Counted from the stretch's first letter, positions 8,029-17,944 are shown. The stretch: 64,000 nucleotides of DNA from Granulicella mallensis (GCF_014203225.1 NZ_JACHIO010000027.1:1-64000), one strand, 5' to 3'. Translations and numbers: made by a program. The notes: generated by a model not told the origin, from the sequence alone.

Positions 8029-9734
8029 AATTGATACCCCACGCTGAGGGTGAAGATATTGGCAATATTCGCAGGTCCCATATAACGCCAGGTCTGGAGA
8101 CGCCGGTATTCAGGCGAGAAGATCAGGGAGCTCTTAGGCCGAAAGACAAGATTGCCGATAACGGAACTGTTGCGCGCACCCACCTGGGCATTGGTTGGGT
8201 TCATGAGAATCAGATTGTCGAAGTTGCTGGTGAAGGTATCGTCAAGACCATAAGCCGCATTGGCCTCGAGCGTCGGGAGAAAGTGGATCTTCAACTGGCT
8301 CCAGCCGCCGGCAGTCTCCACTCCCTCGCTTTTGGGAAGACCGGTGACAGGGTCCGTGCCGGAGAGCATGTCTTTATAGCCACCCCCGCCAAGACCGCCC
8401 AGCGCTCGCCCCCGATAGACCTCACCAGTCAAGTCGAACCACTTGTACAGGGGGATCTGCCAGTCCCCTGTAACCGCCCAGGCGTGGACATGGATATCCC
8501 CGTCGTAGAACTGGCTGGCCGTATAGGTTCCCACTCCAACCGCAAAGGGTCTGTCGCTTGCACCCAGGTTCGAGCGATAGGACACGCGCCCTTCGACACC
8601 AGGACGGCGCGAGGCCTCAACTGGACTATCTAGTTGAGTCGCCGTATACCCGATCGATTGCGGAGAGATCAGCCCCGCTTCCAAAGCAAAGCCACGCTGC
8701 CCCGAGATCGGGACCCGCTGCTCGACACGAAGCTGGGGAGACCACTCCCAAAGATTGCCCGAACCCGACAGTGCAGGCTGGGCGACTGTCGCATAGGATG
8801 TCGGCGAAAGGGGCGAAATCAGCGGCTCAGTATATCCGACCTGAACGGTAGTCTTGTTCCAGTCGAGGCCCATCTGCGCATAGCGCAGGCGCACCACGCC
8901 GCTGGTCGAGTTGTAGCCATAGGTATTGGAAGAGGAACCGCCAAAGAAGTCGACACTGAGTGCGGCATAGCTGCGTGCGCCGTTAATCGTGGGTCCCGTT
9001 GCCTCTACCCCAATCAGCGACTGCCGCACCGTACCGCCCAGGCTTCCATGTGAGTCCCCCGCAATGCGAGGCATGGCAAGCGTCGGCAGCTCAACGTTGT
9101 CCACAACGCCGGCATTCGAAAAGGCATTGAAGAGTGCCAGTCCCGTGACGCGCAAACGATATTTGGAAGCCGTCTCGACCTTGATCTGATCGTGCTGCTT
9201 GACCTCGGCCTGCAGCATCCCTACCTGCTCCCGGAGAGCATCGATATCTTCACTGGTCGATCCGCTGCTGCTGACAGCGGGCTGCGGCTGCCCGGTGGCA
9301 ACGACCGATTCCGGAGTCTTTTCTATACCTCCCGGAATATTTCCAGGAACACTTCCCGCAACGGTGCCTTCTGGAGCCGTGCCATGCAGCTTCGCCTGCT
9401 CCGCGCGTAAAGCATCCAGTTGAGCACGGAGCCGCTGAATCTCAAGCAGGGATTGCTGCAGGGTTTGCTGCGTCTGCGTAAGAGCATCGGTCACCTCGTT
9501 GAGGCGCTTCTCCATATCGGCCAGATGCTGGGCGTTATCTGCCGCCGGCATACTGCTGGAAGTGGCTGGAGGCGTTGTCGTCTGGGCAAAAAGCCGGCAG
9601 CCGCTAAAAGCAGGCAAGAGTAAGCTGGCGAAGAACAGACCTGTCAAAACATAGGGAGCGCGATGTCGCGAACGGGAGAAGCAACAGGTCGCAGCTTGGC
9701 CCCCTGTCGTTCGGGTCTCCGATGTTCGGTTCAT
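8025..9734 (-). CDS. Outer-membrane porin-like protein with N-terminal coiled coil
   Basis: 569 residues: a signal-type hydrophobic stretch at about 27-50, then a coiled coil near 70-125 rich in Leu, Gln and Glu (heptads such as LADMEKRLNEV), a proline/serine linker, and a C-terminal half made of alternating hydrophobic beta strands ending in FTLSVGYQF, whose terminal Phe is the usual outer-membrane barrel signal. The coiled coil may be a periplasmic anchor as in OprP/DcaP-type porins. Start overlaps the kinase stop by 4 bases (ATGA). The transported substrate is not evident. Confidence 0.72.
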   Translation of the reverse strand: MNRTSETRTTGGQAATCCFSRSRHRAPYVLTGLFFASLLLPAFSGCRLFAQTTTPPATSSSMPAADNAQHLADMEKRLNEVTDALTQTQQTLQQSLLEIQRLRAQLDALRAEQAKLHGTAPEGTVAGSVPGNIPGGIEKTPESVVATGQPQPAVSSSGSTSEDIDALREQVGMLQAEVKQHDQIKVETASKYRLRVTGLALFNAFSNAGVVDNVELPTLAMPRIAGDSHGSLGGTVRQSLIGVEATGPTINGARSYAALSVDFFGGSSSNTYGYNSTSGVVRLRYAQMGLDWNKTTVQVGYTEPLISPLSPTSYATVAQPALSGSGNLWEWSPQLRVEQRVPISGQRGFALEAGLISPQSIGYTATQLDSPVEASRRPGVEGRVSYRSNLGASDRPFAVGVGTYTASQFYDGDIHVHAWAVTGDWQIPLYKWFDLTGEVYRGRALGGLGGGGYKDMLSGTDPVTGLPKSEGVETAGGWSQLKIHFLPTLEANAAYGLDDTFTSNFDNLILMNPTNAQVGARNSSVIGNLVFRPKSSLIFSPEYRRLQTWRYMGPANIANIFTLSVGYQF

Positions 9735-11572
9735 AGACGCTCCCGTTCAAGTTCGTGTCCAGTCTTTGCTTCCGCACCTTCCTGCTCCGCGGTGCGCTCA
9801 CCCAGATACGATTCCGACTGATTCTGCCCCAGGGCCTGGAGCGCTTTCTTGAACAGGAGAATGCTGAAGATCGTCCGCCCCGGCTCTGATTTTTCCAGCC
9901 GGACCTCTCCACCATGTTCCTGAGCGACATGCTGCGCCACCGTGAGCCCTAGACCGGTACCATTCACTTTACCGGAGCTTACGAAAGGCTGGAAGAGCGT
10001 ACCGCGAATGGCTGCAGGAACTCCCTTCCCAGTGTCGCAGATTGCAATGCGTATCTTCTCCGCATCCTCAGAGAGCGTGATGGTGACGGTCGGAGGCACC
10101 GTTCCAGTCTTCGTGGCCTGACAGGCGTTCAGAACAAGATTGTAGAGAGCACGGCCCAGCTTGACACTATCCACCCACGCATCAACAGATTCGAGCTCCG
10201 CAATCATCACCTGAACCGTCCGGCACTCCGGATTCTGACGCACGGAGTGGACCGTGCGCTCCACCAGATGAGCGATCGACTCGTACTGCACATGGAGCAC
10301 CTGGCCGGTTCGACCGAAGAGCAGCAGCGATTCGACAAGGTCGGTCATCCCCTGCACCGCCTCTTTCACTTCAAGGAGCAGTTCAAGACGCTCTTCGTTC
10401 CCGGTGCCGTCCAGGCTCATGAACTCGGCGTTCGCATAGATCGCGGAGAGATGATGGCGCAGATCGTGCGAGACCGAACTGGCCATTCTGCCGATCGTGG
10501 CAAGGCGATCGGACTCCAGCAGCTCTCGCTGCGTGCGCTTTAACTCCCCGCGCATACGATCGAAGGCCAGCCCCAACTCGCGCACCTCGACGGCACCCTC
10601 TGTACTGAGGCCATAGTTGAAGTCGCCCTGTCCCAGCGCGCGAGCCCCGGCCACAAGCGTCTCCAGCGGACGAGTCACCGTGCGCGAGATGGCCATCGCC
10701 AGCAGCACCCCAATCGGCAGCGCAGAGAGGCCCAGCACCAGAATCCATTGGTTGACGCGGCGAAGATACATGCTGGCGCGGTCGTAGGACTTGAGCACCA
10801 CGAGCTGGGCATGGGTGCTCCCGGCTACCGTGAGCGCCGACGCCGAGGCCACATAGGCCTCGCGTTGCAGTTGGATCTTTTGCGGAGCCGCACTCGTAGC
10901 ATCGAGCATCTGGCTGCGCAGTTGCAGATCGGATAGCCTGTCAGCAGGCAGTGTCGTCGCCAGGACATTGCCGTCGACGATAAAGGCAACATCGGCTGAG
11001 GCGACCTCGCTCACCTGGCGGGCTACCGCATGATCGATGGCATAGCCAATGATGACGTAGCCCAGCTGGGAACCATTTGCCGGCGGCCCAAAGTACACCG
11101 GCTGGATGGAAAGCTCATAGAGGCTCTGCCCGAAGGCGACCATGCAGGTATCTTCGGCGTCCACCATGCAGGACTGCACCCCGCTCTCGACGAGCGTGTC
11201 GTCAAGCGCGGCACCACGATTCAAATGGGTAAAGAGCTTGCCGGCTGGCGAGGCAAGCGCAAAGAAATCGCTGCCGCTGGTGGTCCAGAACTCGCCGCTG
11301 CCGTCCTGGATGGTGCGCGCATCCTGGGTCGACATCGTCGACTTGAGATAAGGCAGGTCGGCAAGCAGGGCCGCTTCGCGCATCAGCATCTCATTGCGCT
11401 GGCTGGCAGTATTGCGAAAGGTACTGAGCGAGTGGTTGAGATCCGAATCCAGGCCCCTGCGGATCTCCTGCTCCACACTGACCCGGATGATCAGCAGGCA
11501 CGTCGCCGTAAGCCCGAGGGAGACCGCCAGGAGCGAGACCATCAAGGTCGTACGCATGCGCCACTGTTTCAT
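9731..11572 (-). CDS. Sensor histidine kinase with extracytoplasmic sensor, HAMP
   Basis: 613 residues. A membrane segment at about 8-30 and another at 275-298 enclose a ~240-residue periplasmic region that looks like a double-Cache sensor. HAMP follows (about 299-352), then a dimerisation domain with His369 in SHDLRHHLS, and the ATP-binding domain with N box NLVLNACQA, G1 DTGKGVP and G2 GTGLGL. It should autophosphorylate and pass phosphate to the response regulator encoded 37 bases upstream. Its stop overlaps the porin gene start, which suggests the sensor controls or monitors something handled by the porin and the cupredoxin-like protein. Confidence 0.9.
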   Translation of the reverse strand: MKQWRMRTTLMVSLLAVSLGLTATCLLIIRVSVEQEIRRGLDSDLNHSLSTFRNTASQRNEMLMREAALLADLPYLKSTMSTQDARTIQDGSGEFWTTSGSDFFALASPAGKLFTHLNRGAALDDTLVESGVQSCMVDAEDTCMVAFGQSLYELSIQPVYFGPPANGSQLGYVIIGYAIDHAVARQVSEVASADVAFIVDGNVLATTLPADRLSDLQLRSQMLDATSAAPQKIQLQREAYVASASALTVAGSTHAQLVVLKSYDRASMYLRRVNQWILVLGLSALPIGVLLAMAISRTVTRPLETLVAGARALGQGDFNYGLSTEGAVEVRELGLAFDRMRGELKRTQRELLESDRLATIGRMASSVSHDLRHHLSAIYANAEFMSLDGTGNEERLELLLEVKEAVQGMTDLVESLLLFGRTGQVLHVQYESIAHLVERTVHSVRQNPECRTVQVMIAELESVDAWVDSVKLGRALYNLVLNACQATKTGTVPPTVTITLSEDAEKIRIAICDTGKGVPAAIRGTLFQPFVSSGKVNGTGLGLTVAQHVAQEHGGEVRLEKSEPGRTIFSILLFKKALQALGQNQSESYLGERTAEQEGAEAKTGHELERERL

Positions 11573-11608
11573 TACTTCACGATCTCTTCGAGCATCTCCA
11601 GAACCACC

Positions 11609-12292
11609 TTACGCCTGCGGCACAAACTTATAGCCGAACCCGTGCACGGTCCGAAAGTGAACCGGATTCGCCGGGTCTGCTTCAAGCTTCTGGCGCAACT
11701 TCAATATCTGGTTGTCCACAGTGCGCGTCGTAAGGTGGAAGTTCAAACCCCAGACACCGCTCAACAGCTCATCGCGGGCGATAGCACGTCCGGGATTGTC
11801 GAGGAAGAAGCGCAGCAGCTTGAACTCGTGCGCGGTGAGCGGCACCAGGGAACCAGCCTTGTAGACCTCCATCTTGAGAAAGTCGACCGTGACATTCCCA
11901 AAGTTGAGCGGCGGTTCCTGGACTGTCCTGCGTGTGCGCCGCATCGCGGCCTGTACACGGGCGAGCAGCTCTCGCGGACTGAAAGGCTTGGTTACATAGT
12001 CATCGGCGCCGGTCTCCAGTAGAAGCACCTTATCGGCGACTTCACTGATCGCGCTCAGGATGATGACTGGAGTGTCCGGGGACCAGGCCTTGATCTCCTT
12101 GCAGACCTCGCGGCCGGAGAGGCCCGGTAGCATCAGGTCGAGCACGACGGTCGCGGGCCGCATATTCTTGCACGCGGTAAGACCGGCGGGCCCTTCGCCC
12201 TCGATGTGGACTTCGTAACCTTCTGCGGTGAACTGTCTTTTCAGGGCTCGTTGGATACGCGGATCATCTTCAATGACAAGAATCAGACTCAT
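11609..12292 (-). CDS. OmpR/PhoB-family response regulator
   Basis: 227 residues. The receiver domain (1-120) has acidic EDD at 7-9, phospho-acceptor Asp52 in VVLDLMLPG, Thr/Ser near 80 and Lys in TKPFSP. The C-terminal winged helix (about 130-227) has LTAHEFKLLRFFLDNPG and the recognition region ending FRTVHGFGYKF. It is first in the operon regulator-kinase-porin-cupredoxin and probably controls that operon itself. No binding site was identified in the 146 bases upstream. Confidence 0.93.
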   Translation of the reverse strand: MSLILVIEDDPRIQRALKRQFTAEGYEVHIEGEGPAGLTACKNMRPATVVLDLMLPGLSGREVCKEIKAWSPDTPVIILSAISEVADKVLLLETGADDYVTKPFSPRELLARVQAAMRRTRRTVQEPPLNFGNVTVDFLKMEVYKAGSLVPLTAHEFKLLRFFLDNPGRAIARDELLSGVWGLNFHLTTRTVDNQILKLRQKLEADPANPVHFRTVHGFGYKFVPQA

Positions 12293-12438
12293 ACACTTCC
12301 TCAGTTATATCCCCGTGAAAACAAAAGGAGTGTGACAACTTCTTCTCCTGATGCTCACCATCATAGGGCTTTCTTCCAAAAGATTTCACTCAAGACTAGA
12401 GATGTGGCATTGAAGCTAACAAACAGAAATAACAGCAT

Positions 12439-13710
12439 CTATCGATCAAGTCCGTCTACATAGTGCTGCCAGCGGGTGGACTCCCACAGATAGCGCAGTC
12501 CCTCCACAAGATGAAAACGCAACCGAAGCAGGGTGAAATACGTCTGCCGGGCTCTGCGAACGAGACGCGCCCGCAGAGTTTCGTTCGCCGAGCCCAGCGC
12601 AATCGCCGGCGGCAACCGGTTGGGCAGCAGCGCCTGGCGCAACGACCGCTTGGACCTCAGACCCGCGCGCTCCAGCTCCTGTTGCAACAGCAGATAAAGT
12701 TTGCCGCCGGGATGGCTGGCAACGGCGGAGCGGCGGCCATATCTTTCGACCCATAACCGTATCCGGACAGGCAGCCGGTCGACCGTCCAGCAGGTAAGCC
12801 CCTCCGGTGCAAAATCGCCCATCGTATGCGAGGTCAGCAGCGTAATGACGCCCAGTCCGACAGAGGCCCGCAGATTGCCTTCGGCGAGCTTCCGTAGCTC
12901 CTGCCAGAAGGCCGCGTCGTGATACCGCGCCAGAACGTGCCGCCGAAACTCAATCAGGTGGGCAGAGCGCCAGAACTCTTCGCAAACATGCTTGTACAGA
13001 TGCAGCCCCTGTCCCAGGAAGAGGTCGACCGGATGGAGGACCGGCATACAGACATCGTGAAAGCAGAGCTTCTCCGTGCGGGCCAGGAGAGAATCCGGCC
13101 CCAGGTCATCCGCCTCCAGATGCAGCTCCACGGAGCGATGCGGCGTGGACTTGTAAAGACTCTCCAGCGAAGCCTTGCCGGGCTCACTCGTTTTGAACTC
13201 CCAGCTCCTGCCGCTGATGGCTTTCAGACGAAACCCTCTGGCTTCAAGAATCCGCCGCGCCTCAGGGGCGCACCGTGCAGAGATCAGGAAGTCCAGATCC
13301 AGCTGCGAGCGCAGCTCCGGCTTGGGCACGGAGACCGGCCACAAGGAAAATCCCTTCAACGCCGCATAGGAAAGACCGGCGTTCTGGAAACTGAGATGGA
13401 TCGCGTTCGATTCAGCGATCATGCCACCGGTGCGCTCCGTATTGTCCAGCAGATTCTGCTGCAACCGCGCCAACACCTCCAGCGGAAGCATCTCGCACCG
13501 CCCCAATTCCGTGAGGCGATCGAGAAAGTACAGGGCCGTTCCGCTGGTATCGAGCCACGTCAGCAGAGACCTCCACTCTCGGCCGGAAAGACTCTGCAGC
13601 CGCTCGCACTCCGCAGGCATGGGGTCGCAGAAGGTCAGCAGAACGGCTTCGCGCAGTTGCTGTGCCCGGCTAAGGGGATAATCCTCAGGATTTGTGTGCA
13701 AGCGCTGCAT
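12439..13710 (-). CDS. Nucleotidyltransferase-like protein (PF14907 type)
   Basis: 423 residues. The core (about 95-230) has YAALKGFSLWP, LDLDFLIS and VELHLE, matching the uncharacterised nucleotidyltransferase family PF14907, in which the DxD pair of LDLDF is the expected metal site. No signal peptide or membrane span is seen. Family members occur in exopolysaccharide loci and beside lasso-peptide gene sets that also encode HPr-kinase homologues; here an HPr-kinase-like gene lies three genes upstream. It is last in the minus-strand locus, separated by 104 bases from the GDPD-HEAT gene. The molecule it modifies is unknown. Confidence 0.65.
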   Translation of the reverse strand: MQRLHTNPEDYPLSRAQQLREAVLLTFCDPMPAECERLQSLSGREWRSLLTWLDTSGTALYFLDRLTELGRCEMLPLEVLARLQQNLLDNTERTGGMIAESNAIHLSFQNAGLSYAALKGFSLWPVSVPKPELRSQLDLDFLISARCAPEARRILEARGFRLKAISGRSWEFKTSEPGKASLESLYKSTPHRSVELHLEADDLGPDSLLARTEKLCFHDVCMPVLHPVDLFLGQGLHLYKHVCEEFWRSAHLIEFRRHVLARYHDAAFWQELRKLAEGNLRASVGLGVITLLTSHTMGDFAPEGLTCWTVDRLPVRIRLWVERYGRRSAVASHPGGKLYLLLQQELERAGLRSKRSLRQALLPNRLPPAIALGSANETLRARLVRRARQTYFTLLRLRFHLVEGLRYLWESTRWQHYVDGLDR

Positions 13711-13814
13711 AGACTCAATCCGATCCTATGCAGCCTTCGGCTCGGGGTTGTCATAACGCTGTAAGGCAATTGTCACCACTTTGTCGCGGGGCGTCAGGAG
13801 CGACCAAAGGCAAC

Positions 13815-15578
13815 CTACACCTTCGGATGAAGGCTCTCGATCTTCTCGATCGCCCACGCTACCAGCGCCGCATTCGCCGCATCCGTCTTCTGCATCGTCC
13901 GCAGCGTCTCCAGCGACTCCGTATCCCCCTGCCAGGCCACGATCCGAATCGCCCGCTCACGGACCACCGGCTTCTCGCTGCCAAGGGCCTTCCGCACATC
14001 CGGCAGCACGGCTTGTCCGGCCTGCACCAACATCCACTCCGTGCGGTCCGCCATCTGGCTATCGCTCGACCCCAAAGCATCTATGGCCGGTTGTGCGTCC
14101 GCACCGATCCTGTCCCACAGCTTGAACCCGGCCACCATGCCGTCAAACTGCGTGAAACCCTCGGCTGGCTGGAAGGCCAGCGCCTCCAGAGCCTGGAGGC
14201 CTCCCGGCACCTTCAGCAGAGAGATCGCCTGCACCATCTTCATCTGGCTGCGAAAATGGCTCGTAATATCCTCGGTCTCCGCCGGTGTCAGCTGCGGGTG
14301 GCCGCGCCGTTCATAGTCCTCTCCCAGCTTCAGAGAGGCCTTCATCTCCACCTGCATCTGCGCCGGAATGGCCTTGAGCGCCACCTCGGGCTGATGTTGT
14401 GCCAGCGCCAGGGCCGCTGCTCCACGCACGGCCGGAGTCTCATTCGACAACAGCGGCAGCAGCGTCGCGGCGCTTACATCGCCGGGAGCACGTGCCAGAG
14501 CCATCAACGTCTCCTGCAGCACACGCGGGTCTTTGTCCTGCAACAGCGGGACCAATGCGCTCGCGGGAGCGTGGAGTATTCCCAGGGCCCACACCGCATT
14601 CGCCCGGACATCCGAATGCTCCGACCGCAGCGCTTCGGCAAACACCGGCACCGTCGCCTGTGGCCGTGCCGTCACCAGCGCCAGTGCCGCCGCCCGCGAA
14701 ACAGGGTCGTCGGCGTCCAGCAGCCAGTGCGCAAACTTCTCCTGGAGAGGAAAGCCGCGATACTTCGATAGCGCCAGAATGGCCTTCGCTCGCGACAGGC
14801 TCTCGCCGGAGTTCGCCTGAACCTCCAGCTCACTGATCTTCCGCTCCACCGGACGCCCCACCGCATCCGCGCCCAGCCGTGGGTAGTCCACGTTGATGCC
14901 ATCCACGCCAGCGGCCACGGCAGCTTTCATAGCCGCCAGATCCAGCTGGTGATCGTTGGCAGAAAAATTCGCTACAACGGCCTCGCCCTCGCGATGAGCC
15001 GCCTTTACCTGCTCCGCCGTCACTCCGGGCTGCACCCACGTCGTTCCTGAGCCTGCATCCGTCGCCGCCGGATAGAGCTGCTTTACATCCGACCACTCGC
15101 CGTTAAACTGCACACGCTCCAGCATGCCTTCGCGCTGCAGCAGCTCCAGGACATCCGCGCCCATGCCCTTCGTCTTCATATCCACGATCAGACGAATATC
15201 CATCTTGCGCGCCAGGCTCAGTGCATCCTCAAACCTGGCGATTCGCAATCCGGTGAACCGGTCACCCATCCATCCGCCGAGATCGCGCAGTTGCAGATCG
15301 CCGGAGTAGGTCTGTTCGGTTTCGCCGATGCCATCCGTCAGCCGTTCCAGAATGCCGTCATGGTTCAATACCAGCTCTCCATCCAGCGTGCGCCGCACAT
15401 CGAGCTCCACCACGTTGCAGCCCAGCAGTGCCGCCTGTTCCAGCGACTCCAGCGTGTTCTCCGGCACATCCTGGTTCGCCGTGCGATGGCACAGAAGCTG
15501 CACCCCCGGCTGCAAGGCATTGGCCCTTACGGCAGCCGCGCACATCATCACAAGAAGCACAGCACAGACGCGTTTCAT
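13815..15578 (-). CDS. Secreted glycerophosphodiester phosphodiesterase with HEAT repeats
   Basis: 587 residues with a signal peptide (about 1-20, VMMCAAAVRA). Residues 25-265 are a GDPD TIM barrel: CHR with ENT, VELDV, NHDG and VDMKT provide the catalytic His pair and metal ligands. From about 280 to 575 the protein is a chain of HEAT-like helical repeats (for example VRANAVWALGIL and VRERAIRIVAWQG). A phosphodiesterase fused to a HEAT scaffold suggests action on a glycerophosphodiester attached to a larger partner. Its start overlaps the MFS stop by 4 bases, so the two are probably translationally coupled. Confidence 0.8.
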   Translation of the reverse strand: MKRVCAVLLVMMCAAAVRANALQPGVQLLCHRTANQDVPENTLESLEQAALLGCNVVELDVRRTLDGELVLNHDGILERLTDGIGETEQTYSGDLQLRDLGGWMGDRFTGLRIARFEDALSLARKMDIRLIVDMKTKGMGADVLELLQREGMLERVQFNGEWSDVKQLYPAATDAGSGTTWVQPGVTAEQVKAAHREGEAVVANFSANDHQLDLAAMKAAVAAGVDGINVDYPRLGADAVGRPVERKISELEVQANSGESLSRAKAILALSKYRGFPLQEKFAHWLLDADDPVSRAAALALVTARPQATVPVFAEALRSEHSDVRANAVWALGILHAPASALVPLLQDKDPRVLQETLMALARAPGDVSAATLLPLLSNETPAVRGAAALALAQHQPEVALKAIPAQMQVEMKASLKLGEDYERRGHPQLTPAETEDITSHFRSQMKMVQAISLLKVPGGLQALEALAFQPAEGFTQFDGMVAGFKLWDRIGADAQPAIDALGSSDSQMADRTEWMLVQAGQAVLPDVRKALGSEKPVVRERAIRIVAWQGDTESLETLRTMQKTDAANAALVAWAIEKIESLHPKV

Positions 15579-16897
15579 CCCCCTACCTCGATCCCTTCAA
15601 GCGAACCAGCTTCAGGCTGCGATTGCGTCGGCACGCGGCGATCCATAGGCCCGATCAGTAACCAGAACAGCATCGCCACCGCAAAGGCCAGTGCCGCAAC
15701 CCCCATCAACACATGCGGATATCCAAATCGGACGAACAGAATTCCCGCGCCTGCAGTTGTTCCCGACGCAACCACAGCATTGCAGAACAATGCCCCCGAA
15801 GCCGCCGTGCTGCGTTCTTCGTCCGGCACCTTGCTCATTAGCAGGTTGTACAGGCCTGGAGAGCTCATCCATTGCAACGCGGAAAAGCCGAGATAGAACC
15901 CCACCGCCGCCTGGCTATTGTGTGTTGCTGCCAAACATAACAGCGTCACGGCTGTAGCAATCTGGGTCACAACGATCCCGGGAACCATCCCCAAACGTCG
16001 AAACAACACAGGCGTCAGCAACCCGGTAAAAAACTGCACAACCTGGGCCACGGAAAAGATAAGCCCAATGCGCGACATCGGAACATGCAGGTTCTTCGAC
16101 AGGTACACATTGGCAAACGGCGTGAACGCCACCAGCACCACCGTCCATAAAGCCATCGCCGGCAGATACCGCAGCAGGAAGGGGTGCGGCACCCAGCGCT
16201 TGCGTTGACGCCCCAGAGGTTCCTCCTCCTGCAGAATCGCGGGCATCTCCAGACGCAGCACCGCGACCAGCCCCATCGCGACGATGGCACAGGAAGACAG
16301 CAGGATGATCCGTTTCACCTCGACAGGCTGCAACACGAACCCGGCCATCTTCAGCCACTGCTGCAGGTAGCCGCACACAATACCGCCCAGGGCGGCCGTA
16401 CCGATGCTCACCGAAAAGATCAGGCTGAAAGCCGAGGCGCGATTGTCCTCTGTCGTAAGCCGTGCCACTGCCGGCAAAAAGCACACGCCCCACAGGCACA
16501 TCGCCAACCCGCTCAGAAAGCCCAGAACCAGCTGTGCGCTCTCCCACACGATCACCACACGCAAAGCGCAAAGCACCGAGGAGGCGATAAAACAAACGAT
16601 CATCAGCGGACGAATCCCGATCTTCCGCGCCAGCACGCCCGCAGGCAGAGTCCCCACCACCGAACCCAGCGTCACGGCGCCGCCGATCAATCCCATGGCC
16701 CGCTCGTTGAAGTGGAAGTCCAGCAGGTAGAGATTGAAGAGAAAGACGTAGACCGAAAATCCAAAATCAAGAAAGAACGCGGCCGTAAAAAAGATCCAGA
16801 AGCCCCGGCTTAGTTTCTTCTCCCGCAGCCACGCGGCGGGGCTCTTCCAGAAAGGCGTTCCCTTCCCGGCTCCAGCCTGGCTCAGCAACAGTTCCAC
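15575..16897 (-). CDS. MFS transporter in polysaccharide locus
   Basis: 440 residues with about 12 membrane spans in two halves joined by a charged loop near 220-245 (LQEEEPLGRQRKR). The span 2-3 loop has GVLARKIGIRP, a form of the MFS signature. Translation starts at GTG; the sequence TAGTG joins it to the stop of the HPr-kinase-like gene with a 1-base overlap, and its own stop overlaps the GDPD start. Tight coupling with a kinase and a phosphodiesterase suggests export or uptake of a phosphorylated or glycerol-linked compound, but the substrate is not visible. Confidence 0.78.
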   Translation of the reverse strand: MELLLSQAGAGKGTPFWKSPAAWLREKKLSRGFWIFFTAAFFLDFGFSVYVFLFNLYLLDFHFNERAMGLIGGAVTLGSVVGTLPAGVLARKIGIRPLMIVCFIASSVLCALRVVIVWESAQLVLGFLSGLAMCLWGVCFLPAVARLTTEDNRASAFSLIFSVSIGTAALGGIVCGYLQQWLKMAGFVLQPVEVKRIILLSSCAIVAMGLVAVLRLEMPAILQEEEPLGRQRKRWVPHPFLLRYLPAMALWTVVLVAFTPFANVYLSKNLHVPMSRIGLIFSVAQVVQFFTGLLTPVLFRRLGMVPGIVVTQIATAVTLLCLAATHNSQAAVGFYLGFSALQWMSSPGLYNLLMSKVPDEERSTAASGALFCNAVVASGTTAGAGILFVRFGYPHVLMGVAALAFAVAMLFWLLIGPMDRRVPTQSQPEAGSLEGIEVGG

Positions 16898-17904
16898 TAT
16901 CGTCCCTCCCGGACCAGCCGTTGCAAACGCTCGATGCCCCAGTCCAGATCGGTATAACGAAGCTCAAAGATCTCGGCTTCGAGCAAACGTTCGATCGTCT
17001 CACGGTGCTTCTTGCGCATCTCCGGCAGCTCATAAAACATCTGCTGCATGGCGTACCGGGCTACGTCCTTGCGATAGGGTCTGAGCTCCGGGGAACCTCC
17101 CGTGTGCCTGTTCACGAACACGATGTAATCCACCTGTGCCGTCTGCGCGCAGGAGATATGCGGCATCTGCGCTGTAGGAAGCTCGATCGAAGGTTTCCCG
17201 GCAGCCCGCGGCGTAATCTCCAACCCCTTCAGCTCTGGAAATAGCTCCGCTGTTGCCGGACGGAAGCGCACCCGATGGCAATCGCCTGTCACCATGCGGT
17301 CTTCGCGATCGTTGACCAGGTAGCTCCCGTCATCCGCAATATACGTCCATCCCGCCCGGGCGCACGCATAGGAGAGCGTCGACTTGCCCGCGCCCGAGTC
17401 GCCGCACAGCAGCACGCCCTTTCCATGCAGTGCGACGCACCCCGCATGTACCGGTGTCGTGAATCGTGCTGCAACGTGGGTCACGGGCGCTCCCAGAAAA
17501 AAGTAGCCCGCGTACATTCTGCTTTGGAGTGCCGCACGAGAGATCGTAATCTGCGACTTGGTTCGCTGGAAGTCGCTGATGCAGTAGTTGTCTCCGTCCG
17601 CAACCCCCAGGAGCAGCGGCTGCATGAACCGGTATGTCGGGGCAGGAGGGCACTCGGTGGAACTACCCTCCACTACATGAACGTCCGCAAGAATCGGCTC
17701 TGTGTCGTGCTGTTTCTCGAACTTCCCCCAGAGGTCTTCCATGATCTCCAGCACCTCGGCGGAGTTGGTGCTCACCTCGGCAGGAAAGCCAAACGGATAA
17801 AACATCTTCTTCAGCGAAAGCTCGGGAGCCTCGATGTCATGCCTGGGAAATTCCGGGGTCTGCGACGCCTCGCACGCGGCTTCGATCTCTTGAATCGTCA
17901 TCAT
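16897..17904 (-). CDS. HPr-kinase-like P-loop protein
   Basis: 335 residues. The C-terminal half carries a P-loop GDSGAGKST (about 168-176) followed by WTYIADDGSYLV, the arrangement of the HPr kinase/phosphorylase catalytic domain. The N-terminal ~150 residues do not resemble the HprK N-domain, and no HPr or PTS gene is nearby. Similar stand-alone kinases act in lasso-peptide maturation and occur in exopolysaccharide loci. It is coupled to the MFS gene by a 1-base overlap. The phosphorylated target is unknown. Confidence 0.72.
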   Translation of the reverse strand: MMTIQEIEAACEASQTPEFPRHDIEAPELSLKKMFYPFGFPAEVSTNSAEVLEIMEDLWGKFEKQHDTEPILADVHVVEGSSTECPPAPTYRFMQPLLLGVADGDNYCISDFQRTKSQITISRAALQSRMYAGYFFLGAPVTHVAARFTTPVHAGCVALHGKGVLLCGDSGAGKSTLSYACARAGWTYIADDGSYLVNDREDRMVTGDCHRVRFRPATAELFPELKGLEITPRAAGKPSIELPTAQMPHISCAQTAQVDYIVFVNRHTGGSPELRPYRKDVARYAMQQMFYELPEMRKKHRETIERLLEAEIFELRYTDLDWGIERLQRLVREGR

Positions 17905-17944
17905 CCTTTGCTCCGTAGTCGATACGACTGAACAGTATTCCTAC

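Noticed and set aside
12010-12040. CACCTTATCGGC as a further repeat copy
   Set aside because: Here it lies in the receiver domain coding sequence of the response regulator and is explained by the codons.
16897-17904. Lasso-peptide biosynthesis cluster
   Set aside because: Kinase and nucleotidyltransferase homologues are present, but no asparagine-synthetase-like cyclase, B protein or precursor was found.
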